In this document: positions 1 through 7,533 of the stretch, piece after piece
Layout of the letters: every line of letters starts with the position of its first letter
How positions within the stretch are numbered: position 1 is the first letter of the stretch
NCBI GenBank assembly: GCA_037445875.1
Contig: JBBIJR010000045.1
Span: 1 to 29,331, forward strand
DNA: 29,331 nucleotides
From: JBBIJR01 sp037445875
Lineage (GTDB): Bacteria > CLD3 > SB21
Direction: 5' to 3'
The notes under the pieces: model-generated
Told to the model about the DNA's origin: nothing
Seen by the model: only the letters and a program-made list of their open reading frames with translations
Database searches by the model: none
Translations under genes and position numbers: made by a program

Positions 1-29
1 ATGATCCGAGCCAGCGCTCTAGACCGTTT

Positions 30-61
30 CCCCTCCTTTCGGTTTGATCCGAAAGGAGGGG
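30..61. repeat. Perfect 13-bp inverted repeat (stem-loop)
   Basis: Arms CCCCTCCTTTCGG (30-42) and its exact complement (49-61) flank a 6-nt loop. Neither strand has a following T-run, so it is not a classic intrinsic terminator. It may be a 3'-end stabilising structure of an upstream transcript or a small palindromic repeat. Confidence 0.55.
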
Positions 62-375
62 GCTAGGGGGTGGTTCCGTCGTGAAACACGAACAACCACC
101 GTGAAAAAACCGTTGCTTTTTTGCGACCGATTTGCTTTTTCGACCCCCTTTTACTTACATTACGAGTGCCTTCGCAACCGGTTTTCAATTCTTTGACTTT
201 TTTCGACTTGTTTTTCCCCCGGTCCCACCGCACGAGCGAACCGTCCGGGGTGCTGGCATGAACGTTGCGTTAATATTCTCTCGGCGAACTTTGACAAAAA
301 AAAATCAGTTGCAGTTTCCATAAGGATTGGTGACATTAGGTGCGTCAGTTAAGTTTCCCGTTCTTAGATCACACA

Positions 376-396
376 TTAAGACCGTCTGCGTCTTAA
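376..396 (+). promoter_or_regulatory. Hairpin overlapping the SD of the TPR gene
   Basis: TTAAGAC (376-382) and GTCTTAA (390-396) are exact complements around a 7-nt loop. The 3' arm overlaps the first bases of the AAGGGGAG ribosome binding site (395-402) of the gene starting at 406. In RNA it could modulate initiation; in DNA it could be an operator. Function is inferred from position only. Confidence 0.3.
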
Positions 397-405
397 GGGG
401 AGAGC

Positions 406-1560
406 ATGGAGCAGCTTGGCATTAACAGTAATGTCTATGCGGGTGGCAAGATTTTCCATATACAGACCGACGGAAGCCTGATGGACCTTTCGATGCAGTC
501 CGAAGTATTCGACTCGGGCCGCGTCGTCATGGTCCACAAGAAGAAGCTGGACGGCACCAAGCCGGACCAGATCACCAAGGAGCAGTTCCGCGACTTCCTC
601 AAGGCTTTCCACGACGAGATCGCATGGGAAATCGAACTGCTGTTCTTCATCCGCGACCGCATCCACACCATTAAACACGCCATTTCCAACAACAAAATGG
701 GCCTTCTGTTCCTCCACAAGGGACTGGTGGAGGAAGCGATCACCGAGTTCGAGCACGCCATCGAGAAGAGCCCCGACATGGTGGGGGCGTACAACAACCT
801 CGGCCTCGCGTACATCCAGAAGGGCGCGCACGAACAGGCCATCGCCGTGCTGAAGAAATCGTGCGAGATGGAACCTCGATACGCCGACCTGCGCAACAAC
901 CTGGGATACGCGTATCTGCGGGCGCGGATGTATCCGGAAGCCACGATGGAGTTCGAGAACGCGCTGACGGTCAACAACGGCTACGTCGAGGCGCACCTCA
1001 ACCGCGCGGTGACCAACCTCGAGAGCATCATCCACGCGCCGGCCGATACGACGCTGCCGAGCGTCTCCTCGCGCAAGTTCGTCGTGCAGGAGCTTTTCCA
1101 GAAGACGCTTCCGGCCAATCCGGAGTTCGCCAATTTCCGGTTCTTCAGTTTCCGTTTCGAGAAGATTTTGAAGCAGCTGCAGGCCGACGATTTCGCTGCG
1201 TGCGTGGAGACGATCAACGAGATCAAAGAGGCCATACGCAAACCCAATCTCGACGAAACGATCCACGGCTTCTATCTCAAGTTCCTCTTCGGCGGCGCGG
1301 GCAAGGACGAGAAGGTCCTCAGCGAGTACCGCCTGCGGTTGGAAAAAGCGGTCGAGGAGAATCCGATGTACGCGGACCTGCGCAACTCGCTCGGCATCGT
1401 GTATCTGATCCAGTGCCGGAACCTGTTCATCAAAGCCATGGGCGAATTCAAACGGGCGTATGAAATCAATCCGTCCTACAAGAATGCGTATAAGAACTTC
1501 CGCCTGGTACACAACGACGGACGGGAATTTCTCAATCTGCTCCGTGCGGTCCTCAAGTAA
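406..1560 (+). CDS. TPR-repeat protein with N-terminal conserved domain
   Basis: A 384-residue cytoplasmic protein (no signal peptide or membrane segment). Residues 1-50 form a small beta-rich module with a GKIFHIQTDG core that resembles an uncharacterised N-terminal domain ('FHVQTE' type) placed ahead of other domains in deltaproteobacterial and related proteins. Residues about 95-196 are three consecutive tetratricopeptide repeats with the usual N-LG-AY and A--FE-A--- spacing, and another repeat lies near 345-380; the middle (about 205-330) is helical but not clearly TPR. The ATG at 406 is preceded by AAGGGGAG, so the start is well supported. TPRs suggest a protein-protein scaffold. The next gene, 155 nt downstream, is a hybrid sensor kinase, so an accessory role in signalling is possible but unproven. 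Confidence 0.85.
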   Translation: MEQLGINSNVYAGGKIFHIQTDGSLMDLSMQSEVFDSGRVVMVHKKKLDGTKPDQITKEQFRDFLKAFHDEIAWEIELLFFIRDRIHTIKHAISNNKMGLLFLHKGLVEEAITEFEHAIEKSPDMVGAYNNLGLAYIQKGAHEQAIAVLKKSCEMEPRYADLRNNLGYAYLRARMYPEATMEFENALTVNNGYVEAHLNRAVTNLESIIHAPADTTLPSVSSRKFVVQELFQKTLPANPEFANFRFFSFRFEKILKQLQADDFAACVETINEIKEAIRKPNLDETIHGFYLKFLFGGAGKDEKVLSEYRLRLEKAVEENPMYADLRNSLGIVYLIQCRNLFIKAMGEFKRAYEINPSYKNAYKNFRLVHNDGREFLNLLRAVLK

Positions 1561-1608
1561 CGCGTCTGCCGCAGCGGCCCGGGAACATGCTTTTGTTCAA
1601 GACGCGTT
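1559..1608 (+). other. Three-way-junction-like RNA fold after the TPR gene stop
   Basis: A perfect 9-bp closing stem pairs AACGCGTCT (1559-1567, starting inside the TAA stop) with AGACGCGTT (1600-1608). Two small hairpins lie inside it: GCCG/CGGC (1568-1571 with 1575-1578) and GAACA/TGTTC (1583-1587 with 1594-1598). Only a weak T-run (1607-1609) follows. It could be a transcript-end structure or regulatory element for the following kinase gene. Confidence 0.4.
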
Positions 1609-1715
1609 TGTAGCCGTCACCTCCTATTCAACCAGACCTGCCATCCGGCTGTTTCCGGCACGACCGGAACGCCCCGCCGGTTTTCGCCCCCCAGGCACCG
1701 TAAGGAACGGACCCA

Positions 1716-4700
1716 GTGGAAGGACGCATGGAAAGCGAACTGCGGATCCTGCTCGTGCAGGACGCGGCGGCCGACGCCGGAGCGATTGAGGAGGCGCTGC
1801 GCTCGGCGGAGTGGACGACGCACCTTCGGCGCGTGTGCACGCACGAGGAGTTTGTCCGTCAGATCGATGAGTTCGCTCCCGACCTGATCCTGTCGGAGTA
1901 CCATTTCATGCACTGGAGCGGCCTGGACGTCCTCCAGCTGGCGCGCCAGATGCGGCCCCAGGTGCCGTTTATTTTCGTCACGCACGCCCTCGGCGACGAC
2001 GTGGCCGTTCGCTGTCTCAAGGCCGGCGCCGACAACTACGTCCTGATCGATCAGCTGGACGACCTGACGTGCGCCGTGGAGGAAGCGCTGGAGTCCGCGG
2101 CCAAACGGCATCACGAACTCCAATGGGCGCTGATCGCCGACAGCGTGGACGACCTGGTCGACGTACTGGACGGCGAAGGCCGCCGGCTGTACAGCAGTCC
2201 GGGTTACCGGCTGCTCGTCGACGACGTCCGCGCGCTCGGCGGACAGAGCTTTCTCGATCTGGTCCATCCGGACGACCGGCACCGGACGTCGGAGGCGCTG
2301 GCCGCGGCACTCGAAACCGGCACCACGCAGCGCGCCGAATTCCGCATCCTTGCCCGCGACCACCAGGCCCGTTTCGTCGAGTGCCTGTTCAACGTCCTGC
2401 GCGATCCGCGCTCGCCCGAACGGCGCGTCGCGGCCGTTTCGCGCATCATTTCCAAACGAAAACGCGCCGAAGACGCCCTTCGCGAAAACGTCAAACACTT
2501 CCGCGCCCTGGTGGAAAACATCAGCGATGCCATCTCGCTGATCAATCCGTACGGCATCGTGCTCTACACAAGCCGCTCCACGCGCCGCGTACTCGGCTAT
2601 TATATCAACGAATTCGTCGGCCGCAACCTCTTCGAACTCATCCACCCGGACGACCTCAGCCAGGCCATCCGCCACTTCAACAACCTCCGCCAGCGCAACT
2701 ACAGCACGTCCCACATGCTCTTCCGCATGCGCCACAAGGACGGCACCTGGCGGTGGATGGAAGGCGTGGGCAACAACCTCACGTCCGAACCGAGCGTCCG
2801 CGCCATCGTGTTCAATTACCGCGACATCACCAACCGGAAACAGGCCGAGGAGGAACTCAAGCAGAGCGAAGAACGCTACCGCGAGATGTTCAAGAAGAAC
2901 CAGGCGATCAAACTGCTCATCGATCCGCTGAATGCGCGCATCATCGACGCCAATTCGGCCGCGGCAGAATTCTACGGCTATCCGATCGAGGACCTTAAGG
3001 AGATGCGCATCACCGACATCAACACCCTGCCGGCCGACGAAGTGTTCGCCGAGATGAACAAGGCCGCCAACGAGCAGCGCACGTATTTCAATTTCGTGCA
3101 CCGTCTGTCGACCGGCGAGACGCGGGACGTAGACGTGTACAGCAGTCCCATCACGGTGAAAGGCAAGAAACTGCTCTACAGCATCATCCACGACGTCACC
3201 GAACAGCGGAAGGCCGCCCAAGAACTGGCCGAACAGAAGGAGCGTCTGCTGGTCACGCTGCGGTCGATCGGCGAAGGCGTCATCACCACCGATACGCAGG
3301 GCCACGTCGTGCTGATGAACAAAGTCGCGGAACACCTGACGGGTTGGACCCAGCAGGAGGCCGTGGGGCTTGCGGTGGAGCAAATTCTCAACCTGCGCCA
3401 CGAGGCCACACGCGAGGCCGTCGACAACGCGGTCGTGCAGGTGCTGACGGCACACCAGCTCGTGTCGCGGCTGCGTCCCAGCCTCCTCGTCTCCCGTTCC
3501 GGGGCGGAGTGCCACGTGGTCGAAAGCGCCGCGCCGATCCTCACCGAGGAAGGAAAATTCATCGGCGTGGTGCTGGTGATCCGCGACATCAGCGACCGGC
3601 TGAAGATGGAGGAGGAGATCCTCAAGACCCGCAACATAGAGTCCATCGGCCTGCTGGCCGGCGGCATTGCCCACGACTTCAACAATATCCTCTCCGCGAT
3701 CCTCGGTAACATCACCCTCGCCAAACTGAAGATCGAGTCCGGCTCCCATGAGAAGATCACGGAGTTTCTGTCCTCGTCCGAACGCGCCGCGCTGAGGGCC
3801 AAGCACCTGACCCAGCAGCTGCTTACGTTCTCCCGCGGGGGCTCGCCCGTCAAGAAGACGGCCTCGATCGGCGAACTGCTGCGCGAGTCGGCGGAGTTTT
3901 CGCTCACGGGATCCAGCGTCCGGTGCGAGTTCAGCATCGCACCGGACCTGTGGTCGGTCGATGTGGACGAAGGCCAGATGAGCCAGGTGATCAACAACCT
4001 CGTGATCAACGCCCAGCAGGCCATGCCCAACGGCGGTACCATCACCGTGCGGGCGGACAATCTAACGCTCGAGAGGGACCAGGAGCGACTCGGACTGTCC
4101 GCCGATGTCCGGCGCTTCGTGCGGATTTCCATCCAGGACCAGGGCACGGGCATCCGCAAGGAACACCTGTCGCGCATCTTCGATCCGTACTTCACGACGA
4201 AGGAAACGGGCAGCGGACTGGGCCTTGCCACCAGCTACTCCATCATTCGCAATCACCAGGGCGCCATCAAAGTCGAATCGGAACCCGGCCAGGGCACCAC
4301 GTTCATCATGTACCTCCCGGCCTCGAATGGCGCGCCCGCGCCTGCAGAAAAACAAGCGGCCGCTGGACCCCACGTGCGCAAGCGCGTACTGGTCATGGAC
4401 GACGAGGAAGCGATCCGAGTGATGACGGCGCATATGCTCCAGCACCTAGGTTACGAGGCGCTCGTCTCCCGCAACGGAGAGGAGGCGATCGGACTCTACG
4501 AGTCGGCACAGACGTCCGGGCAGCCGATCGACCTCATCATCATGGATCTGACCATTCCGGGCGGCATGGGAGGACGGGAGACCGTCCGGCGTCTGAAGGC
4601 GATCAATCCGGCGATCAAGGTCGTCGTCTCCAGCGGATATTCGCACGATCCGGTGATGGCCGATTTCCGCAAGTACGGCTTCGACAACATTCTCCCCAAA

Positions 4701-4760
4701 CCCTATCACCTCGAAGACCTCTCCCGCATTCTGCGTATGTTGTTCAACCATCACGGTTGA
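1716..4760 (+). CDS. Hybrid sensor histidine kinase (REC-PAS x4-HisKA-HATPase-REC)
   Basis: A 1014-residue soluble hybrid kinase. Order: receiver-like domain (about 8-125), four PAS domains (about 138-250, 265-385, 392-505, 515-635), a HisKA dimerisation domain with phospho-acceptor His653 in GGIAHDFNN, a HATPase_c domain (N box NNLVINAQQA, then DQGTGI and GSGLGLA), and a C-terminal receiver (about 885-1010) with phospho-acceptor Asp944 in IIMDLTIPGG and a KPY lysine. There are no membrane segments, so it senses a cytoplasmic cue or a small ligand through PAS. The N-terminal receiver is degenerate: Glu61 replaces the acceptor Asp, Gln15-Asp16 replaces the acidic pair, and Ile111 sits where the conserved Lys belongs. 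The GTG start at 1716 has AAGGA nine bases upstream; an ATG at 1728 is an alternative with poor SD spacing. Its output partner may be the response regulator at 5660. Confidence 0.93.
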   Translation: MEGRMESELRILLVQDAAADAGAIEEALRSAEWTTHLRRVCTHEEFVRQIDEFAPDLILSEYHFMHWSGLDVLQLARQMRPQVPFIFVTHALGDDVAVRCLKAGADNYVLIDQLDDLTCAVEEALESAAKRHHELQWALIADSVDDLVDVLDGEGRRLYSSPGYRLLVDDVRALGGQSFLDLVHPDDRHRTSEALAAALETGTTQRAEFRILARDHQARFVECLFNVLRDPRSPERRVAAVSRIISKRKRAEDALRENVKHFRALVENISDAISLINPYGIVLYTSRSTRRVLGYYINEFVGRNLFELIHPDDLSQAIRHFNNLRQRNYSTSHMLFRMRHKDGTWRWMEGVGNNLTSEPSVRAIVFNYRDITNRKQAEEELKQSEERYREMFKKNQAIKLLIDPLNARIIDANSAAAEFYGYPIEDLKEMRITDINTLPADEVFAEMNKAANEQRTYFNFVHRLSTGETRDVDVYSSPITVKGKKLLYSIIHDVTEQRKAAQELAEQKERLLVTLRSIGEGVITTDTQGHVVLMNKVAEHLTGWTQQEAVGLAVEQILNLRHEATREAVDNAVVQVLTAHQLVSRLRPSLLVSRSGAECHVVESAAPILTEEGKFIGVVLVIRDISDRLKMEEEILKTRNIESIGLLAGGIAHDFNNILSAILGNITLAKLKIESGSHEKITEFLSSSERAALRAKHLTQQLLTFSRGGSPVKKTASIGELLRESAEFSLTGSSVRCEFSIAPDLWSVDVDEGQMSQVINNLVINAQQAMPNGGTITVRADNLTLERDQERLGLSADVRRFVRISIQDQGTGIRKEHLSRIFDPYFTTKETGSGLGLATSYSIIRNHQGAIKVESEPGQGTTFIMYLPASNGAPAPAEKQAAAGPHVRKRVLVMDDEEAIRVMTAHMLQHLGYEALVSRNGEEAIGLYESAQTSGQPIDLIIMDLTIPGGMGGRETVRRLKAINPAIKVVVSSGYSHDPVMADFRKYGFDNILPKPYHLEDLSRILRMLFNHHG

Positions 4761-4774
4761 AGCGCACATTTCCG

Positions 4775-4803
4775 TTGAAAAAACTCGGCGGCCGTGTTAT
4801 GTT
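4775..4803 (+). promoter_or_regulatory. Sigma70-like promoter of the barrel protein gene
   Basis: TTGAAA (4775-4780), a 17-bp spacer, then TATGTT (4798-4803). It lies in the 99-bp gap after the hybrid kinase and 57 bp before the chosen start at 4860, so the barrel protein and the following regulator may be transcribed separately from the kinase. Confidence 0.5.
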
Positions 4804-4859
4804 GGTACGGCGGCGCAGCCGACTTCAACAACCGCGCCGAACGATCAAGGAGGATTCCG

Positions 4860-5660
4860 ATGCCCAATCTGCCGGTGCCCGCCTGGGCGTTGCTGCTCGT
4901 GCTGTCTACAACCCCGTTACGCGGCCAGGATCCGTGGCCCGAGGCCATTGCCGACAATTCCTTTCTGATTGAGGAGGCGTACAACCAGGAGCCCCGCGTG
5001 GTGCAACACATATCGACGATGCTCCACCACCGCCCGTCCAAAGATTGGACATTCACTTTCACCCAGGAGTGGCCCTTCTTTTCGGAGAAGCACCAGTTGA
5101 GTTTCACGCTGCCCTATTCGTGGCCCGATGGCCGCTCCGGCGGCCCCAACGACGTCTTGGTCAATTACCGGTTTCAGCTCTGTCTAGAGGGCACTCACGG
5201 AGTAGCGATCGCCCCTAGGTTTTCCTTGATCCTTCCGACAGGGAATAAGCGGCGGGAATTCGGTCTGGGAAAAGCGGGCTATCAGTTCAATTTACCCGTC
5301 AGCAAGCGCCTGGCGCCGGCGTGGGCCGTGCACGGCAACGCAGGGCTCGAGTGGTTTCCGAACGTCCGCGGACCCGCCGGCAGGGACGATCTGTTTGCAT
5401 ACCAGACGGGCGCGAGTCTCATCTGGCTGTGGCGGCCGAACCTGAACCTGCTGGTGGAATGGCTCTCGACTTTCGAGGATGAATGGACCGGCACGGGTAA
5501 GCGCAACGTCGCCACGCACTGGATCAATCCCGGCGTACGATATGCGGTCAACGCAGGCAATCTCCAGATCGTTCCCGGACTGGCGTTTCCGATCGCGCTG
5601 AACGGCGATGACCCGGCCCGCACGGTCTTTCTGTACCTCTCCTTCGAACATCCTTTCTAA
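4860..5660 (+). CDS. Putative outer-membrane beta-barrel protein (transporter-like)
   Basis: A 266-residue exported protein. The start at ATG 4860 is chosen over a longer frame beginning at 4794 because AAGGAGG lies at 4847-4853 with 6-nt spacing and because it exposes a signal peptide (hydrophobic WALLLVLSTTPL, cleavage near residue 20). The mature part alternates polar and hydrophobic residues in repeated strands, contains the IAPRFSLILPTGN stretch typical of MetA-pathway/transporter-like barrels, and ends in SFEHPF with a terminal Phe, a common outer-membrane insertion signal. Substrate is unknown. The stop overlaps the next start by one base (TAATG), indicating translational coupling with the response regulator. 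Confidence 0.75.
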   Translation: MPNLPVPAWALLLVLSTTPLRGQDPWPEAIADNSFLIEEAYNQEPRVVQHISTMLHHRPSKDWTFTFTQEWPFFSEKHQLSFTLPYSWPDGRSGGPNDVLVNYRFQLCLEGTHGVAIAPRFSLILPTGNKRREFGLGKAGYQFNLPVSKRLAPAWAVHGNAGLEWFPNVRGPAGRDDLFAYQTGASLIWLWRPNLNLLVEWLSTFEDEWTGTGKRNVATHWINPGVRYAVNAGNLQIVPGLAFPIALNGDDPARTVFLYLSFEHPF

Positions 5661-6325
5661 TGATGGATGAACGCGTGGACACACACCGCGGCATGTCCCC
5701 GCCCCAAAACAGACTCCGTGTGTTGCTCGTCGAAGACAATCCCGACGATGCGTTCCTGCTCACGGCCCTGCTGAACCGTTCCGGTGCGAATTTCGAGCTG
5801 TTCCACGCCGACCGCGCGGACCGGGCAGAGGAACGCATCCGCAGTGAATCGTTCGATGCGGTGGTTTCCGACCTGGGCCTTCCCGACAGCGAGGGCCTCG
5901 AGACGGTCCGCCGATTCGTCGCGGCAGCCGGAGAAACGCCGGTCATTGCTCTGACCGGCCTGGACGACGAGGCGATCGCCGTGGAAGCGCTGAAGGAAGG
6001 CCTGGAAGACTATCTGGTCAAGGGCCAGCTGTCCCCCTCGTTGCTCAGCCGCGTCATTCGCTACGCCATTCAGCGGAATCAGAACCAGCGTGACCTCCGC
6101 CGTCATGAAATGGAATTGACTGACCTGTTTGAGAATTCCCGGACGGGCATTCAGTGGGTAGACGCCGGCGGCAAGATACTCCGGGTCAATCAGAGTTTGC
6201 TGGCCATCGTCGGGCGGGCGCTGGAAGACTATCTGCGAACGCCGGCGACGGCCGTGTTCGTCGAGTCGGAAGCCGTGCGCGCGATCCTGCTCGATGTGCA
6301 GGCGGGCACCGCTCGCAAACCCTGA
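5660..6325 (+). CDS. Response regulator REC-PAS, 5' part of a frameshifted gene
   Basis: Residues about 18-140 are a canonical receiver: acidic pair Glu25-Asp26, phospho-acceptor Asp71 in VVSDLGLPD, Thr99 and Lys121 are all present. A PAS domain begins near 150 and is cut off by TGA at 6323-6325. The downstream frame (-1 relative) carries the rest of the PAS fold and a conserved Cys-rich tail, so the natural product is about 341 residues. Inserting one C into the CCC run at 6320-6322 restores one smooth frame. The ATG at 5660 overlaps the previous stop; ATGs at codons 2 and 12 are alternatives. It has no DNA-binding output domain, so it acts through protein contacts or as a phosphorelay partner, plausibly of the kinase at 1716. 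Confidence 0.85.
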   Translation: MMDERVDTHRGMSPPQNRLRVLLVEDNPDDAFLLTALLNRSGANFELFHADRADRAEERIRSESFDAVVSDLGLPDSEGLETVRRFVAAAGETPVIALTGLDDEAIAVEALKEGLEDYLVKGQLSPSLLSRVIRYAIQRNQNQRDLRRHEMELTDLFENSRTGIQWVDAGGKILRVNQSLLAIVGRALEDYLRTPATAVFVESEAVRAILLDVQAGTARKP

Positions 6326-6684
6326 CGGTCCGTCGGCCCAGGGGAGACCGGACGGTCGAAATCGACGTCAACGGATACTGGGAGGAAGGGCGGTTTCGTT
6401 TCTCACGCTGGTTCGTTCACGATGTCACCGCCCATGTCCAGACCATAGAAGACCTGCAGAAGAGTCTTGCCGAGGTCAGGACCCTGAAAGGCCTCATCCC
6501 CATCTGCGCTTCGTGCAAGCGCGTACGCAATGATCGCGGTTACTGGGACCAGATCGAGAAGTACGTCCGTGAACGCACGGACGCGGAATTTGCCCATGAC
6601 GTATGCCCGGACTGTTTCAGGAAGTTGTACCCCGAGATCGCGATAAAGTACGGGGACAAGATTTTCGGCGACGAGAATCCCTGA
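6322..6684 (+). pseudogene. 3' part of the frameshifted REC-PAS regulator, with C-terminal Cys motif module
   Basis: This frame continues the PAS domain (TVEIDVNGYWEEGRF, then FVHDVT, the usual PAS end), a short coiled-coil linker (IEDLQKSLAEV) and a conserved tail beginning LKGLIPICASCKRVRND, continuing GYWDQIEKYV, and finishing with CPDCFRKLYPE. The same Cys-x2-Cys ... Cys-x2-Cys tail is known from many REC/PAS proteins and looks like a zinc-ribbon or redox module, although its function is not established. The frame has no start or SD of its own and is open upstream only as an overlap from 6154, so it is best read as the rest of the gene starting at 5660. If the frameshift is real, this piece is untranslated. 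Confidence 0.75.
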
Positions 6685-6730
6685 ACGAACCACGCCGGGG
6701 AGCCGAGGGAATATCGAGACCCCAAAAGTG

Positions 6731-6761
6731 AAAAGCCGCCCCGGGGTTCGGGACGGCTTTT
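6731..6761. terminator. Bidirectional intrinsic terminator
   Basis: AAAAGCCG (6731-6738) pairs with CGGCTTTT (6754-6761), with further C/G pairs inside. The A-run and T-run give a U-tail on both strands, so it can end the regulator transcript on the + strand and the tRNA operon on the - strand. Confidence 0.75.
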
Positions 6762-6778
6762 AGCGGAACTGGTTGGCG

Positions 6779-6852
<74 letters not shown>

Positions 6853-6867
6853 AAGTCGGCGATTCCG

Positions 6868-6955
6868 TGCTCGGAGCCGGAATCGAACCGGCACGGACTT
6901 TTAAGGGTCCGCAGGATTTTAAGTCCTGTGCGTCTACCAGTTCCGCCATCCGAGC
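6868..6955 (-). tRNA. tRNA-Leu (UAA)
   Basis: Acceptor GCTCGGA pairs with TCCGAGC, discriminator A. The anticodon stem CAGGA/TCCTG encloses CTTAAAA, giving anticodon TAA. A long variable arm (GCGGACCC..AAGTCCGT region) marks a class II tRNA, as expected for leucine. CCA is not encoded. Confidence 0.93.
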
Positions 6956-6997
6956 TTGATCCACTGCTGTCCAGGTTACACGGGCCTGAACAAGTCG

Positions 6998-7068
6998 AGG
7001 CGACGAACAGATTCGAACTGTTGATGGGGCTTTTGCAGAGCCCTGCCTTACCACTTGGCTACGTCGCC
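6998..7068 (-). tRNA. tRNA-Cys (GCA)
   Basis: Acceptor GGCGACG pairs with CGTCGCC, with discriminator U (a known cysteine identity element). The anticodon loop CTGCAAA gives GCA. The gene is 71 nt with a short D loop, as is normal for tRNA-Cys. CCA is not encoded. Confidence 0.93.
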
Positions 7069-7091
7069 GATCTGAAGAAGCGGAAACTAAA

Positions 7092-7120
7092 ATGACCAGA
7101 ACCCCTGGGAGTCCGGTCAT
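7092..7120 (-). other. Stem-loop between tRNA-Gly and tRNA-Cys
   Basis: ATGACC and GGTCAT arms (7092-7097 and 7115-7120) lie in the 119-nt spacer between the Gly and Cys tRNAs. On the transcribed minus strand the hairpin is followed by TTTTAGTTT. It may be a processing signal or a weak attenuator that lowers expression of the three downstream tRNAs. Confidence 0.35.
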
Positions 7121-7187
7121 CTACTTTACACACTTCTTTAGGTCTGACTTTACAGTAGATCCCATCTGGATTACACGATAAAACGCG

Positions 7188-7260
7188 AGCGAGAGACGAG
7201 ATTCGAACTCGCGACACCGACCTTGGCAAGGTCGTACTCTACCAACTGAGCTACTCTCGC
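7188..7260 (-). tRNA. tRNA-Gly (GCC)
   Basis: Acceptor GCGAGAG pairs with CTCTCGC, discriminator U. The anticodon stem CGACC/GGTCG around TTGCCAA gives anticodon GCC; the T-loop is TTCGAAT. It is the first gene of the operon, about 26 nt after the predicted transcription start. Confidence 0.94.
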
Positions 7261-7292
7261 CATCACCTGACATCCTGGTCGTCAGGGAAATC

Positions 7293-7321
7293 AATATAGA
7301 CAAAAAACAATCGGATGTCAA
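7293..7321 (-). promoter_or_regulatory. Strong sigma70-type promoter of the tRNA operon
   Basis: On the minus strand, TTGACA (7316-7321, consensus) is followed by exactly 17 bp and then TATATT (7293-7298). Transcription would start near 7286, just upstream of tRNA-Gly. No other promoter is needed for Gly-Cys-Leu-Val. Confidence 0.85.
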
Positions 7322-7492
7322 GAAGTTTCATCCCCTGGCCTCAAAGCTGCAGTTAAGAGCTTAAATACCAATTACTTAAATCCTATTTCCGCCGTCCCTT
7401 CTTGTATGGAAACTTACTCGTATCATCATTATTTACAATAATATAATTAAACAATTGATTAATATGTACTTGTTCCAAGAACCACTCAATCC

Positions 7493-7521
7493 TTGACTAA
7501 GTTTATCATTTTACATAGAAT
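7493..7521 (+). promoter_or_regulatory. Sigma70-type promoter of the M23 peptidase gene
   Basis: TTGACT (7493-7498), 17 bp, TAGAAT (7516-7521). The predicted start of transcription is near 7528. This bears on start-codon choice: an SD upstream of 7528 would not be in the mRNA. The surrounding 7340-7530 stretch is strongly AT-rich and holds no gene. Confidence 0.65.
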
Positions 7522-7533
7522 AGGATTCGCACC

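Larger units (their letters stand above)
1..405. other. Non-coding leader region with tandem stem-loops
   Basis: I see no credible gene here; a 63-codon open frame at 132-323 has no ribosome binding site and low-complexity composition. The stretch holds a perfect 13-bp hairpin (arms 30-42 and 49-61), a second compound hairpin (69-75 with 94-100, inner arms 79-83 with 87-91), an A6/T6 pair (104-109, 117-122), a TTGACA hexamer at 291-296 with no convincing -10, and a 7-bp hairpin (376-382 with 390-396) that touches the ribosome binding site of the next gene. It probably contains the 3' end signals of an upstream transcription unit and the promoter region of the TPR gene. Confidence 0.5.

Noticed and set aside
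132..323. Small 63-codon gene ahead of the TPR gene
   Set aside because: No SD, Phe/Pro-rich translation of a pyrimidine-rich non-coding stretch, no recognisable family.
376..1512. Long open frame of 378 codons on the minus strand opposite the TPR gene
   Set aside because: It has low-complexity Val/Arg/His-rich composition typical of antisense of GC-rich coding DNA and no domain signature; the + strand frame has TPRs and a good SD.
1617..3806. Minus-strand frame of 729 codons opposite the hybrid kinase
   Set aside because: Antisense shadow; the + strand has seven recognisable domains, and this frame has no family motif or SD.
6311..6325. Programmed ribosomal frameshift in the response regulator
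   Set aside because: No X-XXY-YYZ slippery heptamer in the required frame and the needed shift is -1; CCC-TGA would favour +1. A lost C is simpler.
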